Positions 1-7,481 of a stretch of 23,800 bases of DNA are shown piece by piece (position 1 is the stretch's first letter; each line of letters starts with the position of its first letter). This DNA comes from an uncultured Coriobacteriaceae bacterium. Its GTDB lineage: Bacteria; Actinomycetota; Coriobacteriia; Coriobacteriales; QAMH01. The notes below the pieces were generated by a model that saw only the letters and a list, made by a program, of their open reading frames with translations, was not told where the DNA came from and did not search any database. The position numbers and the translations under genes are program-made. The stretch covers positions 1 through 23,800 of the forward strand of contig UQUH01000023.1 of NCBI GenBank assembly GCA_900544245.1, given 5' to 3'.

Positions 1-615
1 GACGACCGCCGGCGTGTCCTTGCCGGCGGCGACGTTGACCACCTTGGCACCGGCCATGATCTTGGTGGCGACGAGCTCGTCGAAGGTCACGACCGTGAGG
101 ACGACAGGGATGTCGATGCTCGTGGAAATCTCGCGCACGTCCTCGATGCTCGTGGGCGAATTGACGACGACGCCATAGGCACCCTGCATCTCGGACTGGA
201 CGGCCATCGCCTTCGAACGCGCGCCCGCCGTGGTCGTGCCAGCGACGCCCGTGAAGACCGGACGACCCGAAGCCGTCACGAGCCCCTGCGTGATGATGGG
301 CTGGCAGGTGAAGGGATACACGGCGAACACGGCATCTGCATCGCAGTTGCAGATGATGGCCAGATCCGTCGAGAAGACGAGGGACTTGACGCGACGTCCG
401 AAGAACGAGATGCCCGGACAGGCATCGATCTGCCGGGGAACGTGCAGCGCCGCGGGAGCATGACGATACGTGCCGTCGATGGCCTTGGGGTCACAGCGCG
501 TGACGATGGTATCGAGGTGCATGACGTCCGCCGGGGTGGAGGAAGAGCTCCCGTCATCGCGGGAGCGCATGCCCTTGAGGGCGCGAATCTTGTGAAGTGG
601 CGATTTGCTCTTCAT
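1..615 (-). CDS. Beta/alpha-barrel protein, often annotated 'hydrolase' (partial, C-terminus outside window)
   Basis: The frame is open for 205 codons from the ATG at 615 to the window edge, so the C-terminal part is missing. The start is supported by AGGA about eight bases upstream. The sequence RHAPAALHVPRQIDACPGI, then FFGRRVKSLVFSTDLAII, CDADAVFAVYPFTCQPII, and later VVVNSPTSIEDVREI and VVNVAAGKDTP, matches my memory of a conserved family in Firmicutes and Coriobacteriia called 'hydrolase' or 'beta/alpha barrel domain-containing protein'. The alternation of hydrophobic strands with short GAxV-type turns fits a TIM-barrel fold. No substrate or reaction is known to me. The first 35 residues are basic and Ser-rich and look poorly conserved. 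The family call is fairly secure; the function is unknown. Confidence 0.7.
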   Translation of the reverse strand, partial: MKSKSPLHKIRALKGMRSRDDGSSSSTPADVMHLDTIVTRCDPKAIDGTYRHAPAALHVPRQIDACPGISFFGRRVKSLVFSTDLAIICNCDADAVFAVYPFTCQPIITQGLVTASGRPVFTGVAGTTTAGARSKAMAVQSEMQGAYGVVVNSPTSIEDVREISTSIDIPVVLTVVTFDELVATKIMAGAKVVNVAAGKDTPAVV

Positions 616-740
616 CGTCAGTCCTAACTCGAGGCGCCCTACAGGCCCCATCTCCAAAGGGGAGACAATGATAGCAATTCGCCTCGTTCCCGCGATGCTC
701 GTCGCCGAAATTTAAGGAGATTCTAAGCGGGACAGGAAAA

Positions 741-769
741 TGAGACAGTTACTCAGAGACGCTGTCTCA
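741..769. repeat. Palindromic repeat, copy A (TGAGACAG...CTGTCTCA)
   Basis: An 8-bp inverted repeat, TGAGACAG at 741-748 and CTGTCTCA at 762-769, with a 13-base centre that also contains GAGAC. It lies 72 bp beyond the stop of the ATPase gene. Read on the minus strand the stem is followed by TTTTCC, so it could end that transcript. It belongs to a family with copies at 8915-8943 and 16683-16713. The right half of its centre is more degenerate than in those copies. The rest of the 616-840 gap shows nothing else that I can support. Confidence 0.6.
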
Positions 770-840
770 CTATGCCTCCTTGATTTGCTTGAACATGCTG
801 GTAGAGAGGTTTTCGACAGAAAAGCAATCAAGAAGACACC

Positions 841-2043
841 CTACGCCACGTCACCCAGCAGCCAGTCGAGTGCGTAGACCTGGCTAATACCCTGGTGCGA
901 TACCTCGTCGGCATCGTCCATGGTTATAAGGTATTTCGGGTAATCGTCTTGGACTGAGCGAAGCGCCTGCAGCTCGCGCTTCAACGTTGCAGATGAGGAT
1001 ACCGTCTCTGCCACTTGATAGTAGGCGTATCCCTCGGCGCTCTCGACTACGAAATCGACTTCCGCATCGCCGACCTTGCCGATATACACATTTTTGTAGC
1101 GGCGCTTGAGTTCGAGAAAGACCACATTCTCAAGGATTCTGCCCGCGTCTCGTATTCGGCCGGAAAGCACCATGCGTCGCATGCCCATATCAACGCCGTA
1201 GTATTTTTCCTGCAGTTTCAAGAGGCGCTTTCCTCGCAGGTCAAAGCGCTTTGCCGGATAGAAGATGTAACTGTCGACGAGTCCTGAAATGTAGTCGGAC
1301 ACGGTGTTCGGCGAGATTCTTATTCCCTGTGAAGTGATGAAATCGCTTATGGCCTTGGCAGAGGTAAGGTTTCCCACATTGTCGAACAAATAGGTGGCGA
1401 GGGCATCGAGGCCTTGCGTATTAGCGATATTCAGACGCTGCGCCACGTCCTTGAAAAGCACGGTGCTCAAGATGCCCTCAAGGTAGTCGTACAGGCTCAA
1501 GGAACCATCTACCTGCGTGAACGCACCCGGCATCCCTCCCGTGGAGATGTATCGATCGTAGAGCCTTTGTCGAGACGCGCTTGCATCTGATGCACCACAG
1601 AACTCCTTGAACGAAAGAGGGAGCATCGACACTTCTATATAGCGCCCCGAGAGCAGGGTGGCAAGCGTGCCTCGGAGCATGAGGGCGTTCGAGCCCGTGA
1701 TGTACAGATCGAGATTGTCGCGAGTGTAAAGGCTGTCGACCGCGCGCTGGAACTCGGGGACGTTTTGCACCTCGTCTATGAACACATAGTTCATCTTCCC
1801 CGGTTTAGCGCGGGCGAGTATCTCATCGTGCAGTTCGTGATAATCGAGAAGATGTTCGTATTCCAACTGCTCGAGATTGATGACGATGATTCGATCCGAA
1901 TCCACTCCCTCGGCCTGAAGATGCTCCGCATAAAGTTCGAGCAGCGTTGATTTGCCGCAGCGTCTCACGCCCGTAACGACCTTGATAAGGTCGCGGTCAC
2001 GCCATCTATCGAGCTGTTCGATGTAGTCAGGACGTGGAATCAT
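841..2043 (-). CDS. AAA ATPase with C-terminal DUF4143 domain
   Basis: A 400-residue protein of the widespread AAA_14 plus DUF4143 type. Walker A is GVRRCGKST at residues 25-33, Walker B is VFIDEVQ near 87-93, and TGSN (116-119) and SGRY (132-135) are the usual downstream family motifs. The region after about residue 190 is DUF4143, with the family's restriction-nuclease-like ending (EVDFVVES, then YYQVAETVSS). These proteins are common accessory genes with no agreed function, often in many copies per genome. The start at 2043 is supported by AGGAG seven bases upstream. That site abuts the innermost palindrome of the promoter array at 2051-2157, so translation may be affected by the hairpin. 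The gene stands alone. Family call secure, role unknown. Confidence 0.9.
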   Translation of the reverse strand: MIPRPDYIEQLDRWRDRDLIKVVTGVRRCGKSTLLELYAEHLQAEGVDSDRIIVINLEQLEYEHLLDYHELHDEILARAKPGKMNYVFIDEVQNVPEFQRAVDSLYTRDNLDLYITGSNALMLRGTLATLLSGRYIEVSMLPLSFKEFCGASDASASRQRLYDRYISTGGMPGAFTQVDGSLSLYDYLEGILSTVLFKDVAQRLNIANTQGLDALATYLFDNVGNLTSAKAISDFITSQGIRISPNTVSDYISGLVDSYIFYPAKRFDLRGKRLLKLQEKYYGVDMGMRRMVLSGRIRDAGRILENVVFLELKRRYKNVYIGKVGDAEVDFVVESAEGYAYYQVAETVSSSATLKRELQALRSVQDDYPKYLITMDDADEVSHQGISQVYALDWLLGDVA

Positions 2044-2050
2044 GATTCTC

Positions 2051-2157
2051 CTAAACTTCTCATTTGATTGAGAAGTTTAGCAAATATCAGAAAACTTCTC
2101 AATCATTTGCGAAGTTTTACGTTTTCCCGAAAACTTCTCATTTGATTGCGAAGTTCT
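2051..2157 (-). promoter_or_regulatory. Promoter with three palindromic operators at 39-bp period
   Basis: Three near-identical palindromes sit directly upstream of the ATPase gene. Arms are CTAAACTTCTCA at 2051-2062 with TGAGAAGTTTAG at 2069-2080 (perfect), AAAACTTCTCA at 2091-2101 with TGCGAAGTTTT at 2108-2118, and AAAACTTCTCA at 2130-2140 with TGCGAAGTTCT at 2147-2157. Each has a 6-base spacer, and the units start exactly 39 bp apart. A minus-strand promoter is embedded: TTGAGA (2097-2102), 17 bp, then TAAACT (2074-2079), which places its -35 in the middle palindrome and its -10 in the inner one. Binding by a repressor would block it. The binding protein is unknown. Confidence 0.7.
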
Positions 2158-2177
2158 TACTTGCAAGCTCAAAGTGC

Positions 2178-2327
2178 TCAAGCATGAAGATCGTCCATCA
2201 GGGCATCGATGCTGCTGAACACCTCTCCCTTTCCAGCAAGCGCCTGTGCACGAGCCTCTTCGTCGTAGTACCTCGACCACGGCCTGTCGATGGAGGGATA
2301 GCCGGCGAGGGCTTGCCTGTTTTTCAT
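2178..2327 (-). pseudogene. Small ORF, probable remnant (49 aa)
   Basis: A 49-codon frame with ATG at 2327 (a second in-frame ATG lies at 2336) and TGA at 2178. Its first part, GYPSIDRPWSRYY, resembles the conserved N-terminus of a class of AMP-forming acyl-CoA or amino-acid synthetases in Firmicutes. Its end, EVFSSIDALMDDLHA, resembles the C-terminal tail of RelB/DinJ-like antitoxins. Neither domain is complete and no convincing ribosome site is present. I read it as decayed or recombined sequence. It could also be a genuine small protein. Both similarities are from memory. Confidence 0.35.
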
Positions 2328-2336
2328 GTGCAACAT

Positions 2337-2563
2337 CGTTCTCGACGAGTCACAAGCATTAAGCCAGCAAAGTGACTATGCAGTAATAGAACCAGGGCAA
2401 TAACGGTCAGCCTGACCCAGAATAAACCTCGCATCCGCTTAAGTTTATACGCAAGTTTCTCATCAATGATCAGAGCTATTGCTTCGTCCCGTACCTCATC
2501 CGCGGTTTAGCAACGAAACAGAGTGATGGGGGCATGCCTCAGAATATGAGTGCTTTCTGCCTC
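2337..2563. other. Intergenic strip with an open frame lacking a proper start
   Basis: No intact gene. On the minus strand a frame is open from 2506 to a TGA at 2324-2326. It encodes a charged stretch (DEVRDEAIALIIDEKLAYKL) followed by a hydrophobic segment (WVRLTVIALVLLL) of the kind seen in membrane anchors, with its first ATG only halfway along. It overlaps the beginning of the 49-aa ORF in another frame. This looks like the tail of a decayed membrane protein gene, but the evidence is weak. Confidence 0.25.
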
Positions 2564-4174
2564 TTATTTTATGCCTTCCTTGTAAAATATCTCTTCGAGG
2601 TACTCAATACCGTAATACAGTTTTACCGGCACACTTTCACCACTATCATTCAGCGTGTACAACGTAATCTCTTTCCATTCATTATTTGGATCATCAAGAG
2701 TATTTAAATCATCTAAAATGAGGTTTATCTTGCTTCCATCTTTTTGAACTGCTTCTCCAAAAATGAATGATGAGCGAGTCTCGTCGTATCCTACTGACGT
2801 TAATACAAAGTCACTGCCCTTAGATTTAATTATCAGCTGTTCAATTTTCTTGTTGTCACCTACAACGCAAGTAAATACTAGCTCCGAATCGATTGGCTCA
2901 ATATCGTATGATATAAGTTTATTATTTATATACATCGCTCGATAAGTTTCTGTAAGCTCCCCAGACGAATTTAGAACCTGCACTTCTCCACTGAAGGTCC
3001 CGTCTGCATTATATTGGCGAACATAGCTAGACTCTTTTATAGTCTCATTCGAATATAGAGTCGCTTTGGTCGCTCTCGATTCTTCATTAATCTCTTCATA
3101 TTCCCATATCAGCCATCCCCCATCATCGTTCCTTTCACAGCCTTTTTTCGGTACAAATTCTCCATTAGCTTCAAACGACAGTGCAAACGAATAGCCCATA
3201 GAAGAGTTTGATAGAACATCGATCAATTCTATATCGTCTTCTAATTCGGCAGATGCATACAAAACCGGATGATTCTGAGGGGAGAAAATGGAGGCGGATT
3301 TTATCTTTAGACTCTCGTTCGGGTCATACGAAAAAAGCAGCCTCATCGCAAATTTATTCTCTGTTTTTCCCTCAACAGGAAGATAGACCTCTCTCTCAAC
3401 CATATTGAGTGCGATATTGTATTTCTCAACATAGGAAGCCGTGCTGATGACTCTCGAAGAAGCTGGAACCGATAAAATGGATGGTGAATTGGTCAATGCG
3501 GGAGCGCACAGCCCGCAAACAAAGAGAAACAGGCAGCTTATGATAAATGACCTTGAAAGCGTACCTGCTCTCAAGCGTTTTCTTTGGCAAACGAGGTTCC
3601 CGAAATAGTGTTTAGTTGTTGAATTAGCAATTAGAGATACAGCTATATATGAGCATAGGATTACGGCTAGTATTCCCCATGTTACCTGCTCATTATTCAT
3701 TAATCTTGCAAATAGAACCGCCAAGAACATAGCGACAAATCCTGATGTTGCACATAGGATTACAAGAATCGCCTCTCCTAGAGTCACCTTCTTAGCACTT
3801 AGGCCATCAAGCACGCTTGAAACAGATAACCAGGAGGCAAGAAACGAAATCCAGACAAAAGGTGATTTGAAAAAATCGGAAATTGTAAACGAGATTGCGA
3901 ATTGCAGCATAAAAAATTGAACAGCGCCGAACACTATAGAGCTTTTATACGCTCTTGAAACTGCACGAAATACTTCCTCGGTCGAGTCGTGGCTGAACAC
4001 GCCGCTCATTTGAGGAATAGCACCTAGAATGCTTATGGCTAGGGACATTAAAGTGACAATTTCTGAAGCATCATTAACAGAATCTGAAAATAATAAGCCG
4101 ATGTTTTTGCTCTCGACATAGAGGTCGAATATCTCCATCGGGAAAAACGCCAAACTTGAAGTTGTTGACACCAT
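2564..4174 (-). CDS. Six-TM membrane protein of unknown function with large C-terminal domain
   Basis: I do not recognise this 536-residue protein. Six hydrophobic segments are visible at about residues 38-57, 78-99, 105-123, 133-157, 165-184 and 208-228. About 300 hydrophilic residues follow, rich in acidic, Ser and Asn positions and in short strand-like stretches, probably folded outside the membrane. RKRLRAG just before the sixth TM segment suggests a cytoplasmic loop there. The ATG at 4174 follows GGGGA by about nine bases and lies 20 bp after the stop of the acyl-CoA synthetase gene, so the two are probably one operon. Base composition is far more AT-rich than that of neighbouring genes, with many TTT, ATT and AAA codons, which suggests recent acquisition. 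Confidence 0.6.
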   Translation of the reverse strand: MVSTTSSLAFFPMEIFDLYVESKNIGLLFSDSVNDASEIVTLMSLAISILGAIPQMSGVFSHDSTEEVFRAVSRAYKSSIVFGAVQFFMLQFAISFTISDFFKSPFVWISFLASWLSVSSVLDGLSAKKVTLGEAILVILCATSGFVAMFLAVLFARLMNNEQVTWGILAVILCSYIAVSLIANSTTKHYFGNLVCQRKRLRAGTLSRSFIISCLFLFVCGLCAPALTNSPSILSVPASSRVISTASYVEKYNIALNMVEREVYLPVEGKTENKFAMRLLFSYDPNESLKIKSASIFSPQNHPVLYASAELEDDIELIDVLSNSSMGYSFALSFEANGEFVPKKGCERNDDGGWLIWEYEEINEESRATKATLYSNETIKESSYVRQYNADGTFSGEVQVLNSSGELTETYRAMYINNKLISYDIEPIDSELVFTCVVGDNKKIEQLIIKSKGSDFVLTSVGYDETRSSFIFGEAVQKDGSKINLILDDLNTLDDPNNEWKEITLYTLNDSGESVPVKLYYGIEYLEEIFYKEGIK

Positions 4175-4194
4175 TGCTTGGTCCCCAAAAAGTA

Positions 4195-6018
4195 TTAATC
4201 AATCCTTTTGACGTCACTATCTTTCTTCAAGCCCTTCCTCAATCTCCTCACATCCACCTTGCCGATGGGAGTAAGAGGGAGGGCGTCAATAAGCTCATAG
4301 CGAGCGGGCTGCTTGTAGTCTGGAAGCTCGGAGGCGCAAAGGGAACGAAGCTCCTGCACGACCTGCTCCCATGACTTGTCGCAGCTTTCTTCAAGCACGA
4401 CGAATACGCAGGCGAGCTCGCCTTGTGAATAGGCATCATCGGGATAGCCCACTGCCTTCGCTTTGCGAACATGAGGACTCTTACACACGATGTCCTCGAT
4501 CTCCTTCGGCGGTATCTTGAAGCCTGATGCCGACACGATGAAATCCTTTATCCTGCCGGTCACGAAGACCTCGCCGCGGCTGCCAATGTAGCCGGCATCT
4601 CCCGTGTGCAGCCAGGTGCGCCCGTCATTGTGCTTGACGAGAACCTTCGCCGTCTCCTCGGGATTGTTGCAGTAGCCGAGCATCACATGTGGCCCCGTGA
4701 TGCAGAGCTCGCCTGTTGCAGAAGCAATATCGTCTGGCATTGCGCTTTCGGGTGCGTAGGGCAACTCTTCGAAGGAACCGTCGTCCTTCTGCCTGAAGGC
4801 GGCAACGACAGCCTCAGGAAACGGAAAACCTACGCTTTGGGAAACAACTTGATCAGCTTTGGAAAAACAGCAGCAGCCGCCGCCGCATTCTGTCAGCCCA
4901 TAACCCACGCGAAGTTTATCTCTGCTTCCATGCGCTGCAAAAAAGCCGTTGATATCAGATTCCAATTTGGGATTCACATGATCTCCGCCACAGGTAGGAT
5001 CAAGCAAAAAAGAGAAATCCTGATTCTGCGAAAGAGGGCTTTGGATTACGTCCTCCCAGTGATTTGCAGTTCCCGTGACATGCTGGGGACGGTATTTGAT
5101 GAATTCTTGAGCCACGGAAATTGAATTAGGATCCGGTACCAAAATGACCTCCATACCCATGCACAGAGGAAGGTGCAGTCCGTTCACAAGGCCGTAGGCA
5201 ATAAACGGAGGCATAATGTCGTACCAGGTCTGTCCCTGTTGAAAATCGAATCCCATGCGGCGTACCAAATGCACCGACGAGCTGAAATTCTCGTTCGTCA
5301 GCAAGACCTTCTTCGGCGTTCCCGTTGTTCCGCCAGTCGAAACGGCCACCACAGGCGTGTTTGGTTCGAAAGCGTACTCAGGCTGCACGCTGCCAGTCTG
5401 AGCGATGAACTCGTCCCACGTCATATGGGGGAACGACGGGGTGCTCTCTTTCTTCCCCAAACCTTGGAAGAATGCCTTGCGCACAGTCTTGTTCTTGAGC
5501 AAAGAGCGCGGCCCTACTGAGCGCGAAGGTGACACCAGCACCACGGTGTCTATCGCACCCTCCTCCACAAGCGGGGCAATCCGATCGACCACGCCATCGA
5601 AGGCAAACAGCACTTTGGAACCGGTCAGCTCGATCTGCTCACGGAAACCGTTGGTTGGGTAGCGTACGTCGATCATATTGGCTGTGGCCCCGATGCGGGA
5701 AAGCGCATAGACGAGGTAGAAGACTTCAGGAATGCTCGGCATGATGACGGCCACCATGTCCCCGCGCTTCACGCCCAGCGATGCAAGAGCCGCAGCTGTC
5801 CTGTTGCATTCTTCCTTGAACTTGCCATAGCTTATGCGCGTATCCAAGTAGTTGAACGCGGGCAGCGATGGATTGAAATCAGGCTGTCCGAACAGATAGT
5901 CATAGATGGTCTTGCCCTCATAGGCTAAGGGCGTGGCATCCTTTGGGAAATATGCCTCATGGCGATGCTCTTGCGATGGGTACATGGGCATTGCTTTTCT
6001 GCCTTCATGTGTTTCCAT
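4195..6018 (-). CDS. AMP-forming acyl-CoA synthetase / carboxylate ligase
   Basis: A class-I adenylate-forming enzyme of 607 residues from the chosen start; it should activate a carboxylic acid as acyl-AMP and then as a CoA thioester. Core motifs appear in order: STGGTTGTPKK (227-237, phosphate loop), GYGLTE (372-377), HTGD (471-474), GRIKDFIVSASGFKIPPKEIE (488-508, hinge), and PIGK with the adenylation lysine at 587. No carrier or thioesterase domain is attached. The ATG at 6018 is preferred because AAGGA lies eight bases before it; the frame extends upstream to an ATG at 6120, but that would run into the 22-bp palindrome. A Cys cluster, ECGGGCCC at 377-384, directly follows the GYGLTE motif and is unusual. 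The substrate cannot be read from the sequence. Confidence 0.88.
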   Translation of the reverse strand: METHEGRKAMPMYPSQEHRHEAYFPKDATPLAYEGKTIYDYLFGQPDFNPSLPAFNYLDTRISYGKFKEECNRTAAALASLGVKRGDMVAVIMPSIPEVFYLVYALSRIGATANMIDVRYPTNGFREQIELTGSKVLFAFDGVVDRIAPLVEEGAIDTVVLVSPSRSVGPRSLLKNKTVRKAFFQGLGKKESTPSFPHMTWDEFIAQTGSVQPEYAFEPNTPVVAVSTGGTTGTPKKVLLTNENFSSSVHLVRRMGFDFQQGQTWYDIMPPFIAYGLVNGLHLPLCMGMEVILVPDPNSISVAQEFIKYRPQHVTGTANHWEDVIQSPLSQNQDFSFLLDPTCGGDHVNPKLESDINGFFAAHGSRDKLRVGYGLTECGGGCCCFSKADQVVSQSVGFPFPEAVVAAFRQKDDGSFEELPYAPESAMPDDIASATGELCITGPHVMLGYCNNPEETAKVLVKHNDGRTWLHTGDAGYIGSRGEVFVTGRIKDFIVSASGFKIPPKEIEDIVCKSPHVRKAKAVGYPDDAYSQGELACVFVVLEESCDKSWEQVVQELRSLCASELPDYKQPARYELIDALPLTPIGKVDVRRLRKGLKKDSDVKRID

Positions 6019-6103
6019 CGATTTATCCTTCCGCTTTATCCGCATAAATCCTTGCGTTAGCAGAGCATTTCCACACATTTGTTGGATTCGTGATGCTCTT
6101 GTA

Positions 6104-6125
6104 ATGACTTGATATATCAAGTCAT
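6104..6125. promoter_or_regulatory. 22-bp perfect palindrome between divergent genes
   Basis: The half-sites are ATGACTTGATA (6104-6114) and its exact reverse complement TATCAAGTCAT (6115-6125), with no spacer. The site is 30 bp upstream of the XRE regulator start and 85 bp upstream of the acyl-CoA synthetase start, on the divergent side. Position and symmetry fit an operator for the small regulator at 6156. I could not place convincing -35 and -10 boxes for either direction. Confidence 0.6.
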
Positions 6126-6155
6126 CTGCGCGAGTCTACCACATACCATGAGCCC

Positions 6156-6371
6156 ATGACGAGCAGCGACCGAAAAGAACGGCTTGGCGCCGCGATTCGC
6201 GCAAATCGGGAGAGGCAGGGTCTTTCTCAACGCAAGCTTGCGCTCATGATCGGAAGCAATCAAACGCATATTTGGCAGATTGAAACCGGACAGGTCAGCG
6301 TCGGCATTGACCTACTCTGTCGCATCGCCGACAGTCTCGGGATCAAGGTCAAAGACCTCATTGATTTTTAG
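6156..6371 (+). CDS. Small XRE-family transcriptional regulator
   Basis: A 71-residue protein that is almost entirely one lambda-repressor-like helix-turn-helix domain. RLGAAIRANRERQGLSQRKL leads into the HTH, LMIGSNQTHIWQIETGQVSV gives the recognition helix and the following turn, and IADSLGIKVKDLI closes the domain. There is no effector domain, so any signal would act through another factor. It is divergent from the acyl-CoA synthetase and membrane-protein operon across a 22-bp palindrome, and probably controls that operon and itself. The start at 6156 is the in-frame ATG; another ATG at 6149 is out of frame. The ribosome site is weak. Confidence 0.85.
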   Translation: MTSSDRKERLGAAIRANRERQGLSQRKLALMIGSNQTHIWQIETGQVSVGIDLLCRIADSLGIKVKDLIDF

Positions 6372-6512
6372 ATTCGGCTCAAGGCCATCACAGGTATAGG
6401 CATCATCCCCTCGCAGTCCAGGCAGCGCCTTGCGCACGGCGCGGCCGTCCATATGTCATGAAGGGGATTGGGGACGTTCGTCTGGCAAGAAGAAAGGCAC
6501 CCACCCTTCGTC

Positions 6513-6645
6513 GCCAAACGTCAAGAATCTTCGCGCGCGCGCAAAAACCTTGCGGGCAGATGCCCTTCTGCCTAGCTTTTTACACGCGTCGAACTAACAC
6601 GAAGATTATGGCGGGAATCCTTGCGGAGACCCTATGACGTTTGGC
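6513..6645. repeat. 133-bp element bounded by nested inverted repeats
   Basis: The outer arms are GCCAAACGTCA (6513-6523) and TGACGTTTGGC (6635-6645), perfect over 11 bp. Just inside are AATCTTCG (6526-6533) and CGAAGATT (6599-6606). CCTTGCGG occurs twice within it. This could be a decayed miniature element or a structured transcript; nothing inside is coding. Confidence 0.4.
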
Positions 6646-6734
6646 ACCTAGAAGTATAGCAAATGGACGCGCCTTACATTCTTTTACAGAGTTTTGCATT
6701 CTTTTACAAAACCGAAAGACAACGGGAGGTACTG

Positions 6735-6802
6735 GACTTTTCTAGTTATAATCGGGAACTTTCGACTTTTTCCTGACTTTTCCGATTATGTTAGGAAAAG
6801 TC
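6735..6802. repeat. Overlapping GACTTTT repeats and palindromes
   Basis: GACTTTT(T)C occurs three times on the plus strand (6735-6742, 6764-6773, 6775-6783), and the last copy forms a perfect 9-bp inverted repeat with GGAAAAGTC at 6794-6802. A second, interlocking pair is ATAATCGG (6748-6755) with CCGATTAT (6782-6789). The two pairings exclude each other, as in an alternative-structure RNA. The block lies 12 bp beyond the stop of the minus-strand gene at 6815 and could act as its terminator or as a protein-binding cluster. Confidence 0.45.
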
Positions 6803-6814
6803 AACGCCTGCCTC

Positions 6815-7399
6815 CTACACCGCCGGGTTCGTGAGCCGCAAGATATTGCGGCCAAACGCGTAGCCGTACGGCGGCTCAGCCACCCAATCGGCCCTGAAGT
6901 CGCGGGTCGTGGTCGAGACGCTTTCCCCACGGTTCACCGCCAGGTACTCGTCACTCCATATGTCGCGGTCGAAGGCGAGCAGTCCACCGTCCTCGCTCTC
7001 GATGATCACGGCCTGCACCCACTTGAAGTCGATGAGGCGACGCGATCCCTTGGAAAGCAGCGCCGTGTCCACCACTACGAGCACGTCGGCCACCTGGAAA
7101 CCACATTCCACACGCGTCACGTGCTTACCCAGCGGCGTCCACAGCTCCCCCTTCGCGGACTCGGCGCGCAAAATCGCAACCTCCTCCTCGACGAAATCCG
7201 GCCCCAGCGCAAGCGTCTCGTGCTCGTTCACGAGGTCGACCGCGAAGCCATCGAAGACGAGCCGCGCGGTCTTGTAAATGTGGTCGCTCTCGCCATCGAG
7301 GCAGTAGCCCTCGTAGGCGACAAGCTCACGGCCGATGCACGAGCGCAAAAGCGCCAGCGCCGCATCGTCGAACTGCCTGCCGATTTCTATCAGGCTCAT
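6815..7399 (-). CDS. Hypothetical protein (194 aa)
   Basis: I do not recognise this protein. It has no signal peptide or membrane segment and is acidic and probably cytoplasmic. Features that could help identification are FVEEEVAILRAE near residues 67-78, a hydrophobic strand VADVLVVVDTALL, DFKWVQAVIIESEDGGLLAFDRDIW, and a C-terminal YGYAFGRNILRL. The ATG at 7399 is chosen because AAAGGCGGG lies upstream at normal distance; the frame continues to 7483 but would cross the start region of the divergent aminopeptidase. TATACT (reverse complement at 7429-7434) is a plausible -10, without a clear -35. Codon use matches the neighbouring core genes, so it looks native. Confidence 0.65.
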   Translation of the reverse strand: MSLIEIGRQFDDAALALLRSCIGRELVAYEGYCLDGESDHIYKTARLVFDGFAVDLVNEHETLALGPDFVEEEVAILRAESAKGELWTPLGKHVTRVECGFQVADVLVVVDTALLSKGSRRLIDFKWVQAVIIESEDGGLLAFDRDIWSDEYLAVNRGESVSTTTRDFRADWVAEPPYGYAFGRNILRLTNPAV

Positions 7400-7481
7400 G
7401 ACAAACCCGCCTTTCGCCTCGCGCTCGTAGTATATTGACGTCCTAAGCATACTGCATCGACCACCATATAGGAGGGTGTTC

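Larger units (their letters stand above)
6372..6814. other. 443-bp gap between convergent genes, rich in repeats
   Basis: No credible gene is visible. Besides the two repeat structures listed separately, it contains a short hairpin GGCAG (6555-6559) with CTGCC (6568-6572) followed by TAGCTTTTT, which could be a weak terminator for the XRE gene. It also contains a 12-base direct repeat CATTCTTTTACA at 6677-6688 and 6697-6708, period 20 bp. The second copy sits inside an inverted repeat GTTTTG...CAAAAC. The last 150 bp are much more AT-rich than the flanking genes. Confidence 0.5.

Noticed and set aside
2051..2168. Possible short CRISPR array (three repeats at regular period)
   Set aside because: The repeats are palindromic operators with only 11 to 13 bp between them, they carry an embedded promoter, and there are no cas genes or spacer-length inserts.
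6019..6120. N-terminal extension of the acyl-CoA synthetase starting at 6120
   Set aside because: It would place the start codon inside the 22-bp palindrome, encodes no family-like sequence, and the ATG at 6018 has a proper ribosome site.
6372..6814. Plasmid-like replication origin suggested by repeated GACTTTT motifs and AT-rich sequence
   Set aside because: There is no initiator gene nearby, the copies are few and unevenly spaced, and hairpins explain most of the pattern.
7476..7478. GTG as the aminopeptidase start
   Set aside because: It directly abuts the AGGAGG ribosome site; the ATG at 7482 has the right spacing.
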